A DNA stretch of 37,675 bases from Flavobacteriales bacterium (lineage in GTDB: Bacteria; Bacteroidota; Bacteroidia; UBA10329): positions 1 to 37,675 of the forward strand of contig JAIOYO010000026.1 in assembly GCA_021741075.1 (NCBI GenBank). The letters run 5' to 3'. The translations under genes were made by a program, and so were the position numbers. This document shows, piece after piece, positions 7,268-16,486 of this stretch. The notes under the pieces are model-generated. The model was given only the letters and a program-made list of their open reading frames with translations, was not told the DNA's origin and searched no databases. Every line of letters begins with the position of its first letter. Position 1 is the stretch's first letter.

Positions 7268-8989
7268 TTAGAGTTTAGAATATTCTTCCCAAACGAACTG
7301 CATTAATTCTCGAACATAGTCTTGCGTAAAGTTGAACTTAATTCCAGCCGTGGCGTAGATTTCGCCAATAGGTTTAGTATAGCCAAGGCTGAGGGCTGCT
7401 TCGTACTGATCTAACGCCTTTTCAGGGTTTTCTCGGTAATTTCTCCAAACGGCAATGGCGCCTAATTGTGCAATGCCATATTCGATGTAATAGAACGGCA
7501 CCTCAAACAGATGAAGCTGCTTTTGCCACTGGAATTTCTTCACATCCTCATAACCCGTCCAGTCCACAACCTTACCGCCAAAACGGTTGCTAATGCGAAG
7601 CCAATTTTCGCCTCTTTCTTCTACGGTATGTGTAGGGTTTTCATAAACCCAATGCTGAAAAGCGTCAATGGTTGCAATCCAAGGAAGAGTTCCTATAATT
7701 TTCTCCAAGTGCTCTTTCTTAGCACGTTTCAAATCAGTCTCATTATCAAAGAATACATCCCATTGATCAATAGAGATTAACTCCATGCTCATGCTTGCCA
7801 ATTCGGCTACTTCGGAAGGAAGATTCTTAAAACCTGTAATCTCCAAGTCTTTGCTTAGGAATGAATGCACCGCATGCCCGCCTTCATGAACCATTGTAAT
7901 CAAATCTCGCAGCGAACCCACCGAATTCATGAAGATGAATGGAACGCCTATTTCATACAGCGGATAGTTAAAGCCTCCAGGAGCCTTTCCTAGGCGCGAG
8001 CCAAGGTCTAAATGCCCCATTGCGTTCATAGTCTCCAAACATTCGCCATAGTAAGGTCGGATTCTGCTAAAAGCCTCAATTGAAAGGTTAATCAGCTCTT
8101 GTTCGTTCTTGAATGGCTTTAAACCTGCTTTTCCGGATGGATCAACATCATTATCAAAAGGCTGTAGCGAGTCCAATGCTAGCGCTGCTTTTCTAGCCAA
8201 ATCAATCTTATTGTTCAACGGAACACACTCGGCCTCAATGGCGCTATGGAAAGTGAAACAATCCTCAGCGGTATAATCAAAACGACCAAGGGCATCCATC
8301 TTGTAATCGCGGTAATTGGCATAATCAGCTTGCTTGGCAACTTTGTCGCGCAAGCGAATTAGTGCCGTATACAACTGATTGAGCTCGTTCGATTTACTTA
8401 AACGGGCTTCGTTCACCTTCTCGTAAATCAACTTTCGCAATTCACGATTTGTATCCTTCAGAAAACTATTTGCCATTTGAAGTGTCAACTTCTGACCTTC
8501 ATGCTCAATGCTCATCGCTCCCGTAATCGTCCCGTACTTCTGTTGCATTTGCTGCAACGTGGTAAAAACCGGAATGCTCTCTTCGCGATAGAGCTTAATT
8601 TGCATTTTAAGAGCTCGCAAGAAAATGGCGTACTTGTCTGTATCCAACTCCTTGCAAAAGGGAGATTCCAGTAGTTTCTTGTTAAACCTATCAGAATATG
8701 GAGCTGCCTTCGGATCTATCTCCGTTACCATGAAATCAAACGCTTTGGCGTATTCTTCATTGGTAGTATCAATGTTCATTCTGATGTAGCGCCAAGCGGT
8801 TTCTTCACTCAAAACGGCTTCTATTTCGCTTAAATCTTGCAACCAGCTTTCAAGCTCAGAAACACTTGCAATTGCGCGGTTTAGCAACTCGTCAAACAGC
8901 GGCTGCAATGTGGCCCAACTGTCAACGCGGAATTCCTCCGCCAAGTATCTTCTTACTGGGCGGGTGGGTATTACAGCTTCCTTTTCCAT
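7268..8989 (-). CDS. M3-family oligoendopeptidase (PepF-like)
   Basis: This 573-aa zinc peptidase has the M3 signature TMVHEGGHAVHSF with H368, E369 and H372; the third zinc ligand is probably E396 in SEVAELAS, which aligns with the LAEIAS element of PepF enzymes. No signal peptide is present, so it should act in the cytoplasm on peptides. The long N-terminal helical region (about 1-330) is typical of M3 enzymes, which bury the active site in a channel. It lies 7 nt downstream of the DUF5606 gene, so the two form an operon. Length matches M3 oligoendopeptidases. Substrate range cannot be read from sequence. Confidence 0.92.
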   Translation of the reverse strand: MEKEAVIPTRPVRRYLAEEFRVDSWATLQPLFDELLNRAIASVSELESWLQDLSEIEAVLSEETAWRYIRMNIDTTNEEYAKAFDFMVTEIDPKAAPYSDRFNKKLLESPFCKELDTDKYAIFLRALKMQIKLYREESIPVFTTLQQMQQKYGTITGAMSIEHEGQKLTLQMANSFLKDTNRELRKLIYEKVNEARLSKSNELNQLYTALIRLRDKVAKQADYANYRDYKMDALGRFDYTAEDCFTFHSAIEAECVPLNNKIDLARKAALALDSLQPFDNDVDPSGKAGLKPFKNEQELINLSIEAFSRIRPYYGECLETMNAMGHLDLGSRLGKAPGGFNYPLYEIGVPFIFMNSVGSLRDLITMVHEGGHAVHSFLSKDLEITGFKNLPSEVAELASMSMELISIDQWDVFFDNETDLKRAKKEHLEKIIGTLPWIATIDAFQHWVYENPTHTVEERGENWLRISNRFGGKVVDWTGYEDVKKFQWQKQLHLFEVPFYYIEYGIAQLGAIAVWRNYRENPEKALDQYEAALSLGYTKPIGEIYATAGIKFNFTQDYVRELMQFVWEEYSKL

Positions 8990-8996
8990 ACGTTTT

Positions 8997-9530
8997 CTAT
9001 TTTTTGACCTTCTTAGTCGCCCCTTTCTTTCCTTTCGGTTCAGACTTTGGCTTTGGGGTCTCCGCCTTTTCTGCCTTTGTGGCTTTGGCAGCTGCTTTCT
9101 CCTTTGCAGGCTTTTCAGCTTTCGTTTCCTTCTTTGCTTCTTTTTCTTTCAGAAGACCTTTTTCTGCTAATAAATTGTACCAAACAAATAGCTTCTTAAG
9201 GTCTGAATTGTAAACGCGCTCTTTGTCGTAATTCGGCAATACGGAAGCAAGATACTCGCTCAATTCTTTAATAGAAGCCTTCTTTACATCTGGCCCCGCC
9301 TTACCAGCAGTTTTCTTGAAAAGAAGTCCGAAAACTTCGCTCAACGGCACATCATCTGCATCAGTATAAATGCTGATGTCTTCTAGCGCCAATATTTTTT
9401 GAGTGGCAGCATAAGCCGGCATACGTTTACCATCCAAAAGAGACTCTACCACCAGCCCGCTTTTCATTTGGCTGACCATTTTGAACAATCCTGGATAACC
9501 CGCGATTGAAAGAATTCCACTTAAATCCAT
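8997..9530 (-). CDS. DUF5606 protein with Lys/Ala/Glu-rich tail
   Basis: The N-terminal 125 or so residues (MDLSGILSIAGYPGLFKMVS onward) match the Bacteroidota DUF5606 family as I remember it. The last 50 residues are a low-complexity tail rich in K, A, E and P that ends GATKKVKK; it looks disordered and strongly basic, as in some nucleic-acid-binding or chaperone-like proteins. There is no signal peptide, so it is cytoplasmic. It is the first gene of a two-gene operon with the M3 peptidase. Function is unknown; RNA or DNA contact through the tail is inference. Confidence 0.8.
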   Translation of the reverse strand: MDLSGILSIAGYPGLFKMVSQMKSGLVVESLLDGKRMPAYAATQKILALEDISIYTDADDVPLSEVFGLLFKKTAGKAGPDVKKASIKELSEYLASVLPNYDKERVYNSDLKKLFVWYNLLAEKGLLKEKEAKKETKAEKPAKEKAAAKATKAEKAETPKPKSEPKGKKGATKKVKK

Positions 9531-9546
9531 GTAAAAAAAGTTTGCT

Positions 9547-9554
9547 CAAAAGTA
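9547..9554 (-). promoter_or_regulatory. Putative -7 box (TActTTTG) for the DUF5606-M3 operon
   Basis: Read on the minus strand this is an exact TAnnTTTG, 16 nt before the start codon at 9530. A good -33 element at the expected distance is not evident. Confidence 0.45.
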
Positions 9555-9636
9555 AGTATTCCACGCACGACCGTATTTGAACCAATTTTGAATTATCAAC
9601 ATGAAACAATATTCCAGCAAGCGGCATGGTTTTCCG

Positions 9637-9644
9637 TAGATTCG
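9637..9644 (+). promoter_or_regulatory. Putative -7 box (TAgaTTCG)
   Basis: A TAnnTTCG variant lies 8 nt before the ATG at 9653. It supports that ATG over the upstream one at 9626, because the upstream ATG would precede the promoter box. Confidence 0.35.
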
Positions 9645-9652
9645 TTCACATA

Positions 9653-10444
9653 ATGAAGCGCATCATTTTCGGAATCTTTATGTCGCTACAGTTCGGTGCA
9701 TTGGCGCAGGACCTAAAACTTACCAATACCATCAAAGGGGAGTTCGACTTTATGACTTCTGACCACATTGGAAGGCTCTATTTAGCTAAAGGCCATGAAC
9801 TATTCGTTTATTATGCTGATGGCCAACTCAAATATCAGTACAGCGACCTTAGCCGTGGCGTTATTACTCATTTAGATACACGTAATCCGATGAAATTGCT
9901 GCTGTTCTATCCGGGCTACAGCCAAATTGCACTATTGGACAATACACTCAGCCGAACACGCGAAAACATCAACCTCAACGATCTTGGATTGGCTCTTGCC
10001 ACGCTGGCATGCGCTTCTTTTGATAACGGTTTTTGGGTGTATGACCCGGTAAGTTTCCAGTTGCTGCGCTACGATCAAGGGTTAAAGATTACAAACGAAA
10101 TTTCGAATGTCAATCAATTGGTTGGTTCCGAGATTAACCCCAATCAAATGGTCGAATTTGAAAACTGGCTTTACCTCAACGACCCCGACCATGGTGTGTT
10201 TGTATTCGACTCATTCGGAACCTATTCCAAACTTATTCCCATTAAAGGAGCCGAACGAGTTCAAATACGCGAAAACGGTGTTTTCCTAGAGTATGAGAAC
10301 AAACTAATTAAGTATGACCTTTTGAATTTTGAGCAAGTAGAAATTACGTTACCTGTGAGCGAATTCAAAGCCTTAAGCATCGAGAAAAATCGCCTGTACG
10401 TTTTGCAGAAAGGACAGGTACTTGTTTTCACCATCGACAAATAA
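9653..10444 (+). CDS. Secreted propeller-like protein, function unknown
   Basis: The product has 263 aa from the ATG at 9653, which gives a clean signal peptide (MKRIIFGIFMSLQFGALAQ). An in-frame ATG at 9626 would add nine residues before it and is less likely. The mature protein shows repeated short strand patterns such as GRLYLAKGHELFVYYADGQL, NGFWVYDPVSFQLLRYDQGL and NWLYLNDPDHGVFVFDSFGT, suggesting a beta-propeller of about six blades. I cannot assign a named family with confidence. It precedes the deoxynucleoside kinase by 77 nt, but that gene has its own strong promoter, so co-transcription is not required. Confidence 0.7.
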   Translation: MKRIIFGIFMSLQFGALAQDLKLTNTIKGEFDFMTSDHIGRLYLAKGHELFVYYADGQLKYQYSDLSRGVITHLDTRNPMKLLLFYPGYSQIALLDNTLSRTRENINLNDLGLALATLACASFDNGFWVYDPVSFQLLRYDQGLKITNEISNVNQLVGSEINPNQMVEFENWLYLNDPDHGVFVFDSFGTYSKLIPIKGAERVQIRENGVFLEYENKLIKYDLLNFEQVEITLPVSEFKALSIEKNRLYVLQKGQVLVFTIDK

Positions 10445-10483
10445 AATTCAATCAAATTAAATACTACAACCACCAAATTTCGG

Positions 10484-10514
10484 TTTGGGTTGGCACTTTC
10501 AATTACTATTTTTG
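10484..10514 (+). promoter_or_regulatory. Canonical Bacteroidota promoter for the deoxynucleoside kinase
   Basis: TTTG at 10484-10487 is followed after exactly 19 nt by TAttTTTG at 10507-10514. This is the best full promoter match in the window. The start codon comes only 7 nt after the -7 box, so the transcript should begin at or within a few bases of the ATG. Confidence 0.75.
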
Positions 10515-10521
10515 ACCGTCC

Positions 10522-11148
10522 ATGTCACAACCAAAACACATAGCAGTAGCCGGAAATATCGGAGCAGGAAAAACTACCCTGACCGGACTTCTTTCTAAAC
10601 ATTATAAATGGGAAGCGCAGTACGAAGCTGCGGACGAAAATCCGTACTTGAACGATTTCTACGAGGAAATGCAGCGCTGGTCTTTTAACCTGCAAGTTTA
10701 TTTTCTCAACTCACGTTTCCGACAAGTGATGGAAATTAAGAACGGCAACAAAACCGTTATTCAGGACAGAACCATTTTTGAAGATGCGCACATTTTTGCG
10801 CCCAATCTACACGCAATGGGTTTGATGACAAGCCGCGATTTTGAAAACTATCAATCGCTGTTTCAATTGATGAATGAATTTGTAGGGCCACCAGATTTGT
10901 TGATTTATTTGCGCGCTTCAATTCCAACATTGGTGAATCAAATTCAGAAGCGAGGACGCGCTTACGAAGAGACCATTCGATTAGATTACCTCAAACGGCT
11001 TAACGAGCGTTACGAAGCGTGGATTAGCACTTACGACAAGGGCAAGCTTCTTATTATTGAAGTGGACGACAACAATTTTTCCGAAAACCCAGAAGACCTC
11101 GGGAAGATTATCACCCGCATAGATGCCGAAATAAACGGCCTATTTTAG
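10522..11148 (+). CDS. Deoxynucleoside kinase
   Basis: This 208-aa cytoplasmic enzyme phosphorylates deoxynucleosides with ATP for dNTP salvage. It shows the P-loop GNIGAGKTT (11-19), the DRT motif within IQDRTIFEDAHIFA (D82, R83) that corresponds to the D/E-R-S motif of the dNK family, a glutamate-rich substrate region near residues 35-50, and a lid region with KRGRAYEE. Length and order match bacterial deoxyadenosine/deoxyguanosine kinases. The exact base preference is not readable. Its stop codon overlaps that of the convergent subtilisin gene by 4 nt with no terminator between. Confidence 0.93.
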   Translation: MSQPKHIAVAGNIGAGKTTLTGLLSKHYKWEAQYEAADENPYLNDFYEEMQRWSFNLQVYFLNSRFRQVMEIKNGNKTVIQDRTIFEDAHIFAPNLHAMGLMTSRDFENYQSLFQLMNEFVGPPDLLIYLRASIPTLVNQIQKRGRAYEETIRLDYLKRLNERYEAWISTYDKGKLLIIEVDDNNFSENPEDLGKIITRIDAEINGLF

Positions 11149-12977
11149 GGAATAAACAGCTTAACCGTTTCCTGCAATTTATCTCCCTGCATCCTTAGGG
11201 CATACATTCCCGCGCTTAATCCGCTGTGAGATAAATTCACTGACCCGTTGGCATTTCCAGAACGCAAGATGCGGCCATTGATATCAAACAATTGCCATCC
11301 AATTTGCGTGTTGTCTGAAGTTCGAATGATGTGCTTATCAATATGGGTTTCGACTAAGAAATTGCTATCAGAAGAAAGTTCACCAACGGCAGAAGCGCCA
11401 TAAGTAACCGCTTGAAAAGCATTGATGCGGCCGTATCCCAATTCTTGAGACCAACTTCCAGCTTCTTTCCACGTTGAGTAATCGTAACCGCCAACCTTTT
11501 CGCTGGTTGAACTCAATACTTTACGAGCCAACCATTCTGGCAAGCCCGGTGTGTGCGAAAGAATCAATCCCATTGTTCCTGCTGCATTTGGACAAGCTGC
11601 CGATGTTCCATTAAAGCTGTTGTAATATTCGGTAGAGTGGAATCCGTTCGTTCCTAGCATGTCAATGGTAGCAATACGAACGCCCGGAGCACTCACATCC
11701 AAACCTTCTCCCCAATTGCCCGCCCACCAGCTTTCTCCATCGCATGAAGTCTGTGATTTATGCTGATCGCACATACTTGTTGCACCCACTGCAATGGTTG
11801 GTGCATATCGTGCTGGCCAAATTGGAATACTATCTGTTATTCCATCATTACCGCTCGAAAACAGCATTGGAATTCCCAATCCTCCACGGCCTTGCTCAAT
11901 CGCATCGTCAATAATGGCGTTCACTAGCGTATCTCCTCCCGGAAACAGTGCTAACAATCCATCTGGAACGCCCCAAGAATTGGACGAAACATCTGCATCG
12001 CCCTCTTGCCACATCCAACTAAGTCCGTTGATAAAAACGTCTGTGGTTGACCATGGAATAACACCCATTGTGCCACCAAAATCAACGTACTCAAAAACTC
12101 GAATTGGTATAACTCGGCAGTCTCGACACACGCCTGCAACACCCAAGTTGTTGTTGGTGGTGGCGGCAGCAATACCAGCGCAAGCGGTTCCATGCCCATC
12201 ACTCGGAAAATTCGGAATAGGATAACCGTTTGTGCCCGCATCAAATGCATCGAAACCCGGAAGTAGTTTTCCTAACAATTCTGGATGCAGCGTATCCACG
12301 CCACTATCAACAATGGCAATCTTAACATTCGGACTTCCCGTAGTGATGGTCCATGCAGCTTCCGCATCCATATCAGCACCAATAGTTCCATTTCCTTGCA
12401 AGCTCGAACCATCGTTCTTCAAATTCCATTGTCGGTTGTAACGCGGATCATCTACGGAGCAATCGCTTACCGTGTGCATAAGGTTCGGGCTTACAATGGC
12501 AAACAAGCCTGTTGCCTTAAAGTGATTAACCGCGTCAATGGCATCAATCCCAAACTTATCGGCTTTCAACTCAATTATATCTGCATTAAAACGGTTGGCC
12601 CCCAGCACCTCCACTCCTATTTTCTGTGCTTCGCGATCCACTAATACTCGGTCATTTATTTGATTGAGCTTCACAAAAAAGCTAGATTGATAAGTAACAA
12701 ATTGCTGCTTTTCATTCATGAATACGGGCGAAATGTATTCGACCCGTTCATCACTTCGAAGTGCGTTTACCTCCACAATCGAATTTGGAACGAGAACCAC
12801 ATCCCGACTACCGAACTGCGTTACCACATTCTTATCAATTCCTTGCTTCTCAAGGGAATTAATCTGTTCCGATTTCGAAACTCCTTTATTAAAGAAGACA
12901 GCAGTGTGAGTTTCAGTCAGTTCAGCCTGAGCAAAGGAGAAAAATGGAAGGAGGATAAAAAGTAATATGTGGCGCAT
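11145..12977 (-). CDS. Secreted subtilisin-family (S8) serine protease with T9SS sorting domain
   Basis: The 610-aa precursor has a short signal peptide (MRHILLFILLPFFSFAQ), a propeptide-like region to about 175, and an S8 catalytic domain at about 190-530. The triad is D224 (IVDSGVD), H262 (GHGTACAG) and S459 (NGTSAACP), with N377 in SSGND as the likely oxyanion residue. Residues 538-610 form a type A T9SS C-terminal domain (WQLFDINGRI and GLSAGMYALRM), so it is exported across the outer membrane by the type IX system. Several cysteines (for example CRDC near 284-287) may form disulfides. It follows the M19 gene by 56 nt and probably has its own promoter. Confidence 0.95.
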   Translation of the reverse strand: MRHILLFILLPFFSFAQAELTETHTAVFFNKGVSKSEQINSLEKQGIDKNVVTQFGSRDVVLVPNSIVEVNALRSDERVEYISPVFMNEKQQFVTYQSSFFVKLNQINDRVLVDREAQKIGVEVLGANRFNADIIELKADKFGIDAIDAVNHFKATGLFAIVSPNLMHTVSDCSVDDPRYNRQWNLKNDGSSLQGNGTIGADMDAEAAWTITTGSPNVKIAIVDSGVDTLHPELLGKLLPGFDAFDAGTNGYPIPNFPSDGHGTACAGIAAATTNNNLGVAGVCRDCRVIPIRVFEYVDFGGTMGVIPWSTTDVFINGLSWMWQEGDADVSSNSWGVPDGLLALFPGGDTLVNAIIDDAIEQGRGGLGIPMLFSSGNDGITDSIPIWPARYAPTIAVGATSMCDQHKSQTSCDGESWWAGNWGEGLDVSAPGVRIATIDMLGTNGFHSTEYYNSFNGTSAACPNAAGTMGLILSHTPGLPEWLARKVLSSTSEKVGGYDYSTWKEAGSWSQELGYGRINAFQAVTYGASAVGELSSDSNFLVETHIDKHIIRTSDNTQIGWQLFDINGRILRSGNANGSVNLSHSGLSAGMYALRMQGDKLQETVKLFIP

Positions 12978-12996
12978 GAGTTTATTTTTCTTGAAT

Positions 12997-13004
12997 CGAA
13001 AGTA
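12997..13004 (-). promoter_or_regulatory. Putative -7 box (TActTTCG) for the subtilisin gene
   Basis: On the minus strand this reads TActTTCG, the C-variant of the -7 box, 19 nt before the subtilisin start in the 56-nt gap after the M19 gene. No convincing -33 element is visible. Confidence 0.35.
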
Positions 13005-13033
13005 ATTAATCGTTCGGGCGAATTAACCTATCA

Positions 13034-14317
13034 CTAAAACTTAGCCTTGTTCTCCAACACATATTCCCACATTTGAAGGAATTTTTCGGAAGACCGTTTG
13101 ATAGGCTCAAGATCAACTCCTTCTTTCTCCAACAAGCGCCAGTGCGATTCTAACAATCCGGGATGCGCCAGACCTTGCAGTTCGATGGCCTCGTAGGTAC
13201 TGTCAGGATTAATGGGAAAACAACCCTCTTCGCCATAGCGTGGGCGATGATGATTGAGCCAACCATTAAAATCGGTCTGAAATCCGATGGAAAGGTTCGC
13301 CACTTGGTCGGCTGGAAGCTCCTTCTCTAAGAACTTTTTTACCTCCTCGTATGTGAATTTGTAACTATCAATAGAGCCTTCGCAATGGTCTGACAAGGCG
13401 TCTAGTTTAGCTTGATAATCCGCCCGTGGGTTATACGGCTGACAACTTTCTCCACTTATTGGAAGCGAAACAAAACCATTGTTGGCATATACCTTCAGTA
13501 CATCCTCTTCCTCCATTCCACGTGGTTGATTCTGAATGGGCTTGAACATGTCGTGCGTCACCAATGGAGGAATGTGCTTTTCTTCCATCAGCGCCAGCGC
13601 ATCTTTCCGGGTATTATCGCTCATGTGCGTTATGTCGGTCATTATACCCGCATTTGCTAACCACACAATGGCGTTCTTGCCTTTTCCGGTCAGACGTCTG
13701 TTCTTTTCCTTTCTAAAAAGACTTCCGAAATTGAGAATCTTAAGCGCAAACACAGGCTGATTGGCAGCCGCGCCATACTTACTATCTACCAAATGAACCA
13801 GCGTGATAAATGCTACGCCTTGCTCTGCCCAAAAGTTGGCGTCTTCCTGCGAATTCACCAATCGTTTTCCGCCTTCAATGGAATGAATGATGATGGTTTT
13901 ATCGGTAGTATGAACAAGATTGCGCACTTCCTGAGGGGTTCTCGCAACAGCGAAATCAATTGCGTTAGCAGCCACAAAATCGTTCACAAACTTTATCTGC
14001 TTCATAATCATCTTACGGCCTCGTTTGGCCGAGACGATATTCTCTTGTGTCAATGCTCCAACACACAGAATGCGCGCACCTTTGTTCTTGCGCAAATAGT
14101 TAGCATAATTGACATTGGTGAATTGATGTTTCCAGCTCAGGTCGGGCAGATTAGTCTCATCAAAGGTCTGCAACCCTTCACCAAAAAAAGAATACGGAAC
14201 ATGCATGCATGGATGAATCTGCAGGTCGATGTATTCGTGTACTTGTTGCGCTTGAGCTTGAGTTGAAAAAAGAAAAAAGGGGGAAAGAAAAAACGGTAAT
14301 AGACGGATTATTCTCAT
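13034..14317 (-). CDS. M19 (membrane dipeptidase)-like metallohydrolase, exported
   Basis: The 427-aa protein starts with a signal peptide (MRIIRLLPFFLSPFFLFSTQAQAQ). The M19 fold is recognised from the order of metal-site elements: an N-terminal IDLQIHPCMH (H35), IHSIEGG (E148), TDITHMSDN (H231), VTHDMF (H255) and FQTDFNG (D349). In classical renal dipeptidases the first element is H-x-D; here the aspartate position is a cysteine (C37), as I believe also occurs in a Bacteroidota subfamily. It may cleave dipeptides or another amide in the periplasm. Its ATG overlaps the comM stop (ATGA), showing translational coupling in a gmhA-comM-M19 operon. Confidence 0.85.
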   Translation of the reverse strand: MRIIRLLPFFLSPFFLFSTQAQAQQVHEYIDLQIHPCMHVPYSFFGEGLQTFDETNLPDLSWKHQFTNVNYANYLRKNKGARILCVGALTQENIVSAKRGRKMIMKQIKFVNDFVAANAIDFAVARTPQEVRNLVHTTDKTIIIHSIEGGKRLVNSQEDANFWAEQGVAFITLVHLVDSKYGAAANQPVFALKILNFGSLFRKEKNRRLTGKGKNAIVWLANAGIMTDITHMSDNTRKDALALMEEKHIPPLVTHDMFKPIQNQPRGMEEEDVLKVYANNGFVSLPISGESCQPYNPRADYQAKLDALSDHCEGSIDSYKFTYEEVKKFLEKELPADQVANLSIGFQTDFNGWLNHHRPRYGEEGCFPINPDSTYEAIELQGLAHPGLLESHWRLLEKEGVDLEPIKRSSEKFLQMWEYVLENKAKF

Positions 14318-15855
14318 CCCGCCCAGTTCTGTCTGTCTAAACTGCGGTATTGAATGGCTTCTGCCAAGTGATTTGGTTGGATGTTTTCAGAACCATCGAG
14401 GTCGGCAATGGTTCTCGAAACTTTCAGTATTCTATCAAAGGCGCGAGCCGAAAGTCCTAATCTATCGGTGGCCTTTTTGAGCATGTTTTTTCCCGCTTCA
14501 TCAATCTTGCAAACCTCTTTCAAGAGTTTCGTGCCCATCATGGCATTACAATGAACATCATTTTTCTCCTTGAAACGCTCGACCTGAATTTCGCGTGCCG
14601 CAATAACGCGTTTACGCACATCCTCACTCTTCTCCGCAGGGGCAAAATCTGCCAATTCATTAATTGGAACAGGGGTAACTTCAATATGCATATCAATGCG
14701 GTCCAGTAAGGGTCCAGAGATTTTATTGAGATACTTCTGCACCACACCCGGAGCACACACGCAATCTTTTTCGGGATGATTGTAAAATCCACATGGACAG
14801 GGATTCATGCTAGAAACCAGCATAAAACTCGAAGGATATTCTACCGACATCCGCGCCCGAGAAATGGTAACTACTCTATCCTCTAGCGGCTGACGCATGA
14901 CTTCCAATACCGTTCGTTGAAATTCGGGCAATTCATCCAAGAACAAAACGCCATTGTGCGCCAAAGAAATTTCGCCTGGTTGTGGAATTTGTCCGCCACC
15001 AACAAGGGCGACATTTGAGATGGTATGATGCGGTGCCCGAAAAGGTCGTAAGGTCATCAAGGAAGTTTCTGAACCGAGGTTTCCTGCCACGGAATGAATC
15101 TTAGTTGTTTCCAAAGCTTCTTTGAGAGAAAGTGGTGGAAGAATGGACGGCAAGCGTTTGGCAAGCATGGTTTTTCCTGCTCCGGGCGGACCAATGAGCA
15201 GAAGATTGTGGCCACCAGCCGCAGCTATTTCCATCGCCCGCTTAATGTTTTCTTGCCCTTTTACATCTGCAAAATCGAGGTCGATATTGCTTTGGTTTCG
15301 ATAAAACTCTTCACGCGTATTGACGATGGTTTTTTCCAACTCAATCGTTCCATCAAAGAAGCCAATCAGCTCCTTGATGTTTTCTATTCCGTACACATCT
15401 AGTCCATCTACAATGGCAGCTTCGCGCGCATTTTTTTTGGGAAGAATGAATCCTTTGAAGCCTTGTTCCCGTGCCTTTATGGCAATAGGAAGCACACCCT
15501 TTATTGGTTGCAATCCACCATCGAGCGAAAGCTCTCCCATAATGATGTACTCCGAAATTCCTTCTGATTTAATCTGCTCCGAAGCGGCTAAAATTCCTGC
15601 GGCAATTGTTAAATCATATGCAGAGCCTTCTTTTCGCAAATCGGCTGGCGCCATATTGATGGTAATGGTCTTTCCTGGGGTGTGATAGCCCACATTTTTG
15701 AGAGCCGCTCTAATTCTGAGTTGGCTTTCTTTTACGGCATTATCGGGCAATCCTACCATAAAGAAATTCACTCCCTGACCAGCAATATTGGTTTCTACGG
15801 TGATGAGGTGGGCATCAACGCCATATACTGCGCTTCCGTAGGTTTTCGTTAGCAT
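14314..15855 (-). CDS. comM: YifB/ComM-family Mg chelatase-like AAA+ ATPase
   Basis: This 513-aa protein has the three-part YifB layout: an N-terminal Lon-protease-like (ChlI) domain at about 20-140, a central AAA+ domain with Walker A GPPGAGKTML (222-231) and Walker B VLFLDELPEF (303-312), and a C-terminal Mg-chelatase domain. A cysteine cluster CPCG...CVC (353-367) lies in the ATPase domain, as in the family. ComM is a helicase that aids branch migration during natural transformation in proteobacteria; the role in this organism is inferred by homology. It starts 5 nt after gmhA and overlaps the M19 start. Confidence 0.93.
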   Translation of the reverse strand: MLTKTYGSAVYGVDAHLITVETNIAGQGVNFFMVGLPDNAVKESQLRIRAALKNVGYHTPGKTITINMAPADLRKEGSAYDLTIAAGILAASEQIKSEGISEYIIMGELSLDGGLQPIKGVLPIAIKAREQGFKGFILPKKNAREAAIVDGLDVYGIENIKELIGFFDGTIELEKTIVNTREEFYRNQSNIDLDFADVKGQENIKRAMEIAAAGGHNLLLIGPPGAGKTMLAKRLPSILPPLSLKEALETTKIHSVAGNLGSETSLMTLRPFRAPHHTISNVALVGGGQIPQPGEISLAHNGVLFLDELPEFQRTVLEVMRQPLEDRVVTISRARMSVEYPSSFMLVSSMNPCPCGFYNHPEKDCVCAPGVVQKYLNKISGPLLDRIDMHIEVTPVPINELADFAPAEKSEDVRKRVIAAREIQVERFKEKNDVHCNAMMGTKLLKEVCKIDEAGKNMLKKATDRLGLSARAFDRILKVSRTIADLDGSENIQPNHLAEAIQYRSLDRQNWAG

Positions 15856-15860
15856 GTGTT

Positions 15861-16433
15861 CTATACTTCCTGCTCTATGAGCATTACAATAATGTGAATG
15901 ACTTTGATGTGAATTTCTTGAATTCTATCTGAATATGCTGAATGTGGTGCACGAATTTCCACATCGCAAAACTTTGCAAGTTCTCCCCCGTCCTTTCCGG
16001 TAAGTGCTATGACGTGCATTCCCTTCTCTTTGGCTGCACGGGCAGCATGCAACACATTATGCGAATTGCCCGAAGTGCTAATTGCCAAAAGAGAATCACC
16101 TTTTGTCCCAAACGCCTCAATGAAACGCGAAAATATCTGATGATACCCATAGTCATTGGCCGTGCAGGTGATGTATCCTGGATCGGAAATAGCCATGGCG
16201 GCAATGGGCTTCCGTTCATCACGGAATCGTCCACTCAACTCTTCGGCAAAATGCATGGCATCGCTCATGGAACCACCATTACCGCACGAATAAATCTTGC
16301 CGCCCAACTTAACCGAATTGACCAACAAATTGGCCGCCTTGCGGATGGCCTGCAGGTTGGAAGCATCGTTCATGAAGGTTTCCAACACTTTGGCGGCCTC
16401 CTGCAATTCCCTATCTATCTGGTCTATGGACAT
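15861..16433 (-). CDS. gmhA: Sedoheptulose-7-phosphate isomerase
   Basis: GmhA converts sedoheptulose 7-phosphate to D-glycero-manno-heptose 7-phosphate, the first step to heptose for LPS or surface glycans. The 190-aa sequence is full length. It shows the SIS-domain motifs [11 protein letters not shown] (49-59), ISTSGNS (118-124) and QEIHIKVIH (172-180). Expected zinc and catalytic residues H61, E65, Q172 and H180 are all present at the same numbers as in E. coli. The other heptose genes (hldE, gmhB) are not in this window. It heads an operon with comM and the M19 gene; a weak TActTTCA box lies 5 nt upstream of the ATG. Confidence 0.95.
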   Translation of the reverse strand: MSIDQIDRELQEAAKVLETFMNDASNLQAIRKAANLLVNSVKLGGKIYSCGNGGSMSDAMHFAEELSGRFRDERKPIAAMAISDPGYITCTANDYGYHQIFSRFIEAFGTKGDSLLAISTSGNSHNVLHAARAAKEKGMHVIALTGKDGGELAKFCDVEIRAPHSAYSDRIQEIHIKVIHIIVMLIEQEV

Positions 16434-16486
16434 GGCGTTGAAAGTAAGAAAACAGGGTGAATGTTGTGCCAGACCAAAAAGTCAAA

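Noticed and set aside
13793..14266. 157-aa plus-strand open frame antisense to the M19 gene
   Set aside because: No recognisable motif, and it overlaps a conserved enzyme.
15942..16460. 172-aa plus-strand open frame antisense to gmhA
   Set aside because: gmhA is unambiguous, with all zinc residues in place; the opposite frame has no domain, start context or promoter.
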